This document shows positions 12,356 to 13,031 of a stretch of 13,031 nt of DNA, piece after piece. Numbering within the stretch: the stretch's first letter is position 1; each line of letters begins with the position of its first letter. Below the pieces are notes generated by a model. The model searched no databases. It was not told the DNA's origin and was given only the letters and a program-made list of their open reading frames with translations. Source of the stretch: an uncultured Succinivibrionaceae bacterium (GTDB taxonomy: Bacteria; Pseudomonadota; Gammaproteobacteria; Enterobacterales; Succinivibrionaceae); assembly GCA_900539665.1 (NCBI GenBank), contig UQCV01000066.1, positions 1-13,031 of the forward strand. Reading direction: 5' to 3'. Both the position numbers and the translations under genes were made by a program.

Positions 12356-13031
12356 AAAAGCTCCTTACAGCATTTGAGTTAAAACATAAAAATATTTTGG
12401 AGTTAAGATGTTGGTCCGTTAAACGCATTAAAAATCTAACGTCAAACAACTTAGAAAATTAAAACTTAGTGCAATGTAAAAACTTAAATTCACCTAAAAA
12501 ACAAAAGTAGACCGAAACCTAAAGCCCACGATGGAATCCCAAAAGATGGAACCAAAGCTAGAAGGTAAAGAGGCTAATTTTAGGTGTAATTTGGACTTAG
12601 TCCATTACGTAGCCTTAAATTTAAAAGCAAAATTCATGCCGTATAATCTAAAAATGGGTTTTGTTTTAAATAGTGAAGCTTTAGACCTTTAAAATTTTAG
12701 GGACTTCGACGGAGCGTTTCGTGCTTTAAGACTAATAATAAATTGGCTCTTGATGCGCCTTGCTTTTGGCTTTGGGGATTTTTGAGGCTCTGTTTTTTTG
12801 ATTTTTGACTTTTAGACTAATCGCTTTAAACTCCTCCTATTCGCTCTAAAACCTCAAATTAACGCTTAGCTTCGCCTAAAACTGTGCCCAAACCACAAAT
12901 AAAGCCGTTATTTTAGATCTACAAAAAGTTTATAAGCTACAGTTTTGTAGGCTTACTCACCCTTTTACTAAATTCACGCTTCATAAGCCATCGCTTTTAC
13001 TTGATTTATTGCTAAATCTTCGTGCAAACGA
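12356..13031. other. AT-rich sequence upstream of the hupE-like gene, no gene seen
   Basis: This 676-bp stretch has no coding region that I can support on either strand. The first 300 bp are A-rich on the plus strand, then the bias shifts to T. A small hairpin lies at 12933-12955 (TAAGCTACA, GTTT, TGTA, a one-base bulge, GCTTA). No tRNA, riboswitch or IS end was recognised. The promoter of the hupE-like gene should lie near 12360-12450, but no convincing -10/-35 pair was found. Confidence 0.5.

Overview
The window looks like chromosomal DNA of an AT-rich gammaproteobacterium. The proteins resemble E. coli K-12 homologues closely (RpiA with identical residue numbering, YfcE, RluB core, YqhD). 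The order zapA - 6S RNA - ygfA - rpiA on one strand is the gammaproteobacterial arrangement, but serA, which lies between ygfA and rpiA in E. coli, is absent. The long, AT-rich, strand-skewed intergenic regions and the absence of nearby operon partners would fit a Succinivibrionaceae-like lineage; that placement is inference.

Layout. 1-916: an outer-membrane beta-barrel protein (minus strand) with its terminator. 917-1515: a long divergent intergenic region with short repeats and an IS200/IS605-type end. 1516-2664: a YqhD-type NADPH-dependent alcohol/aldehyde dehydrogenase (plus). 2865-5796, all minus: zapA (cell division), 6S RNA (ssrS), ygfA (5-formyl-THF cyclo-ligase) and rpiA (ribose-5-phosphate isomerase), with an IS200/IS605-type right end inserted between ygfA and rpiA. 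5797-6424: a divergent region with 15-bp iterons and the rluB leader. 6425-7981: rluB (23S rRNA pseudouridine synthase) with a very long Arg/Gly/Phe-rich repeat tail, closed by a strong terminator. 8161-10056: an ABC exporter half-transporter (minus). 10057-10460: a regulatory region with two dyads over the exporter promoter. 10461-11048: yfcE phosphodiesterase (plus). 11254-11330: initiator tRNA-fMet with its own promoter. 11331-11791: T-rich sequence with a second, inverted copy of the IS end. 11792-12355: a hupE/ureJ-type nickel permease (minus). 12356-13031: AT-rich sequence with no gene that I can support.

The genes are mostly housekeeping: ribosome maturation (rluB), translation initiation (tRNA-fMet), stationary-phase RNA polymerase control (6S), Z-ring assembly (zapA), folate and pentose phosphate metabolism (ygfA, rpiA). 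They are mixed with envelope and stress functions.

The most interesting signal is in the rluB 5' leader. It carries a GUGA-capped hairpin followed by GUUCGGU that closely copies helix 93 and the adjoining strand of 23S rRNA. That is the site (U2605) which RluB modifies, so the leader looks like a substrate mimic used for autoregulation. A second theme is a set of orphan IS200/IS605-type ends with no transposase or TnpB in the window: two identical 46-bp inverted copies, one degenerate 1.4-kb copy, and two 23-bp direct repeats flanking rluB.
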